A stretch of DNA of 16,970 nucleotides, from assembly GCA_021777685.1 (NCBI GenBank), contig JAJYDH010000075.1, positions 1 through 16,970 on the forward strand, in the 5' to 3' direction. The position numbers and the translations under genes are program-made. Within the stretch, counting starts at the first letter, position 1, and the number at the start of each line of letters is the position of its first letter. Below are positions 15,325 through 16,970 of the stretch, one piece after another. The notes beneath the pieces are model-generated. The model ran no database searches and was not told where the DNA came from. It saw only the letters and a program-made list of their open reading frames with translations. This stretch comes from Planctomycetota bacterium (GTDB lineage: Bacteria > Planctomycetota > Planctomycetia > Isosphaerales > Isosphaeraceae).

Positions 15325-15440
15325 ATGGTCGATGAACGACGGGGACCCGGAGCCCTGCCATCGCTCATCGACCATCGCTCATCGACCATCGATCCTCATC
15401 CATCGACCATCGACCATCGACCATCGATCCTCATCCATCG
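15325..15440. repeat. Short ATCGACC repeat cluster between lipoxygenase and P450
   Basis: The 170-base gap holds many overlapping copies of ATCGACC/CATCGAC and two exact 25-bp direct copies at 15381-15405 and 15416-15440. ATGGTCGATGA at 15325-15335 is the inverse of TCATCGACCAT at 15365-15375 and again at 15379-15389, so alternative hairpins can form in a read-through transcript. The sequence is unlike the coding DNA on either side and shows no coding frame of its own. Confidence 0.8.
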
Positions 15441-15478
15441 GCCACCGACGCCTCCCATCCGCCAAGAATCGAGGGGCA

Positions 15479-16915
15479 ATGTCCTCCACCCTGCCCGCGC
15501 GGCTGTTTCGCCTGGTCCATCGTCGGAAGGTCGAGGCGCTCGCCGGCATCCCTGGCCCTCCGCCGAGCTTCCCGCTGGGCAACGCCCTCGACTTCCTCGG
15601 CAAGCCGCCCTGGGAGGTCTTCGCCGGCTACGGCCGGGCTTACGGGGGGATGGCCCTGGCCTGGATCGGCGGCACGCCGGTCGTCGTCCTCAACGACCCA
15701 ACGCTGATCGCCCGGGTCCTCGGTGCCGGGTCGGCGGGCTATTACAAGGACGCCCCGGGGAAGGCCCTGGAGCCGGTCATCACCAAGCGATGCCTGTTCA
15801 TCGCCAACGGCGACGACTGGGCCTATCGCCGGTCGATCCACCCGGCGCGGGGCGAGGTGGCCGACGAGTGGCTCGCCTCGGTCGTGCCGACCCTCCGGGA
15901 CGCCGTGGCCTCGGGCGTCCGCCGGCTCGCCGAGCGGAATCCCGGCGGCGTGGACCTGTACGACGGCCTCGAACGCGTCGCCTTCGACGCCTTCGCCGTG
16001 GCCGCCTGGGGCGAGCCGCTGGGCGACGGGGCCTACCGCGAGTTCGTCGCACTGGGCATGGTGGGCGACCGGCGGATGCAGCCCCCCTCCCAGTCCGCCC
16101 CGCCGCTCTGCCCGATGTTCTACGCCGATCGGAGGCGGTGGTACGGCCGGTTCGACGGCCTGATCGAGAAGGCCCGTCGGGAGGCCGACCCGTCCCGGAC
16201 CGACCTCCTGGCCCGGTCGCTCCGCCGGAACCCGGACGTCCCGCGCGACGACTTCCGCGACCTCCTGGCCAACGTCTTCTACGGCGGCGTCTTCTCGGCG
16301 ACGAGCGGCCTGGTCACGGCCCTCTACCTCCTGGCCCACCACCCGGCCGAGGAGGCGATCCTCCGCGACCAGTTGAAGGGGCTGGACCTCGGCTCGCCGG
16401 CCGTCGGGCCGGCCGACCTCGACGCCTGCCCCCGGCTCGGCTCGATCGTCCTGGAGGCCCTCCGCTACCTGACCCCGGTCCCCTTGATGGCCCGGAGCGT
16501 CGTCACGACCCGGCCGGTCGAGCTGGGGGGCCACACCCTCCCGCCGGACACGAAGCTGTTCCTGACCAACTGGGCCATCCACCGCTCGCCCGACCTCTGG
16601 GCCGACCCCGACCGCTTCGACCCCGGCCGCTGGGAGTCGGGCGGCGCGGAGGCCCACCCGATCGGCGGCCCGGACTTCTTCCCGTTCGGCCAGGGGGCCC
16701 GGACCTGCGTGGGCATGCCCTTCGCCCTGGCCTACATGAAGACCGCCCTGGCGACCATCATCTCGCGTCATCGGGTCGAACTCGACCGCTCGGTCCCGTA
16801 CAAAGCGACTTATTTTTTCGGCGTGATGATCCCGCGCGGCCTGAAAGGCCGATTCCTCCCGGTCGGGCCGCTCCATGCCGATGCACCCGAAGACTCCGAC
16901 TCCCCCGTGGGGTAG
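15479..16915 (+). CDS. Cytochrome P450 with an atypical I helix, next to the lipoxygenase
   Basis: A 478-aa cytochrome P450. Visible motifs in order: IPGPPPSFPLGN (24-35, Pro-rich hinge), W114 and R118 (WxxxR, helix C), E326 and R329 (ExxR, helix K), DRFDPGRW (378-385), and the heme-thiolate loop FGQGARTCVG (403-412) with ligand C410. The I helix reads GGVFSATSG (269-277). Aligned through ALYLLAHHP, the usual (A/G)Gx(D/E)T becomes GGVFS, with F272 in place of the acid and S273 for Thr. This weakens classical O2 activation and hints at use of a peroxide, perhaps the lipoxygenase product; that is inference. The heme loop lacks the insertion of plant CYP74 enzymes, so this is not a CYP74. It has no clear membrane anchor. 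The ATG at 15479 with GAGGGG just upstream is preferred over an in-frame ATG at 15332, which would add 49 low-complexity residues encoded by the repeat cluster. No redox partner gene is in the window. Confidence 0.93.
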   Translation: MSSTLPARLFRLVHRRKVEALAGIPGPPPSFPLGNALDFLGKPPWEVFAGYGRAYGGMALAWIGGTPVVVLNDPTLIARVLGAGSAGYYKDAPGKALEPVITKRCLFIANGDDWAYRRSIHPARGEVADEWLASVVPTLRDAVASGVRRLAERNPGGVDLYDGLERVAFDAFAVAAWGEPLGDGAYREFVALGMVGDRRMQPPSQSAPPLCPMFYADRRRWYGRFDGLIEKARREADPSRTDLLARSLRRNPDVPRDDFRDLLANVFYGGVFSATSGLVTALYLLAHHPAEEAILRDQLKGLDLGSPAVGPADLDACPRLGSIVLEALRYLTPVPLMARSVVTTRPVELGGHTLPPDTKLFLTNWAIHRSPDLWADPDRFDPGRWESGGAEAHPIGGPDFFPFGQGARTCVGMPFALAYMKTALATIISRHRVELDRSVPYKATYFFGVMIPRGLKGRFLPVGPLHADAPEDSDSPVG

Positions 16916-16970
16916 GGCCTGCCCCAGTACCGGCGGATGAATCTAACGACTTGCGCCAGAGGGATTTCTG

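Noticed and set aside
15361..15440. Short regular repeats that look like a CRISPR array
   Set aside because: Units are 7-25 bp with no unique spacers of constant length, and no cas genes are nearby.
15332..15478. Longer P450 start at the ATG at 15332
   Set aside because: The added 49 residues are His/Ser/Arg low-complexity translated from the repeat cluster. The ATG at 15479 has GAGGGG just upstream and gives a normal P450 N-terminus.
15479..16915. Assigning the P450 to CYP74 (allene oxide synthase or hydroperoxide lyase)
   Set aside because: The heme loop is the ordinary FxxGxRxCxG without the CYP74 insertion, so only a functional parallel can be suggested.

Overview
The window is very GC-rich DNA, and its gene set points to Planctomycetota, most likely a member of the Isosphaeraceae. 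The main grounds are a Tat-exported DUF1501 protein whose N-terminus is typical of that phylum, several secreted or lipoprotein enzymes, a secreted TPR/hydrolase, and generous intergenic palindromes. No rRNA, tRNA or marker gene is present to confirm this, so the placement is inference from gene content and composition.

Layout from left to right. Positions 1-278 (minus) hold the N-terminal part of an unrecognised Pro/Ala-rich protein that runs off the window; its natural start may lie at 348, behind a seven-base homopolymer that breaks the frame. A manganese catalase (555-1283, plus) follows, with its own terminator hairpin and then a 39-bp near-perfect palindrome. Next, on the minus strand, come a DUF1501 protein (2003-3397) and a 103-aa Tat-signal protein just downstream of it. 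A roughly 175-bp palindrome (3473-3648) overlaps the 3' end of a secreted M14 carboxypeptidase-like gene (3637-5250, minus). That gene diverges from a DHA2-type MFS exporter (5462-6961, plus). The exporter converges with a secreted M64-type metallopeptidase (6972-8441, minus). This is divergent from a lipoprotein combining a TPR-like region with an alpha/beta hydrolase (8673-9863, plus). An OafA-type membrane acyltransferase with an SGNH domain (9899-11854, minus) diverges from a secreted BNR/sialidase-fold protein (11984-13450, plus), with a 14-bp palindrome between them.

The most interesting part is the right end: a full-length iron lipoxygenase (13560-15308) followed on the same strand by a cytochrome P450 (15479-16915). 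All lipoxygenase metal ligands are visible, including the C-terminal isoleucine. The P450 has intact heme-thiolate, ExxR and WxxxR motifs, but its I helix lacks the acidic residue of the usual acid-alcohol pair. In plants and some animals, P450s that rearrange lipoxygenase-made hydroperoxides do not need O2 activation and have degenerate I helices. The pair is therefore a candidate bacterial oxylipin pathway: the lipoxygenase would form a fatty-acid hydroperoxide and the P450 would convert it. This is inference; the P450 does not carry the CYP74-type heme loop.

The other genes look like independent cell-envelope, secretion and stress functions rather than one pathway. Most neighbouring pairs are divergent or convergent, so the transcription units are short.
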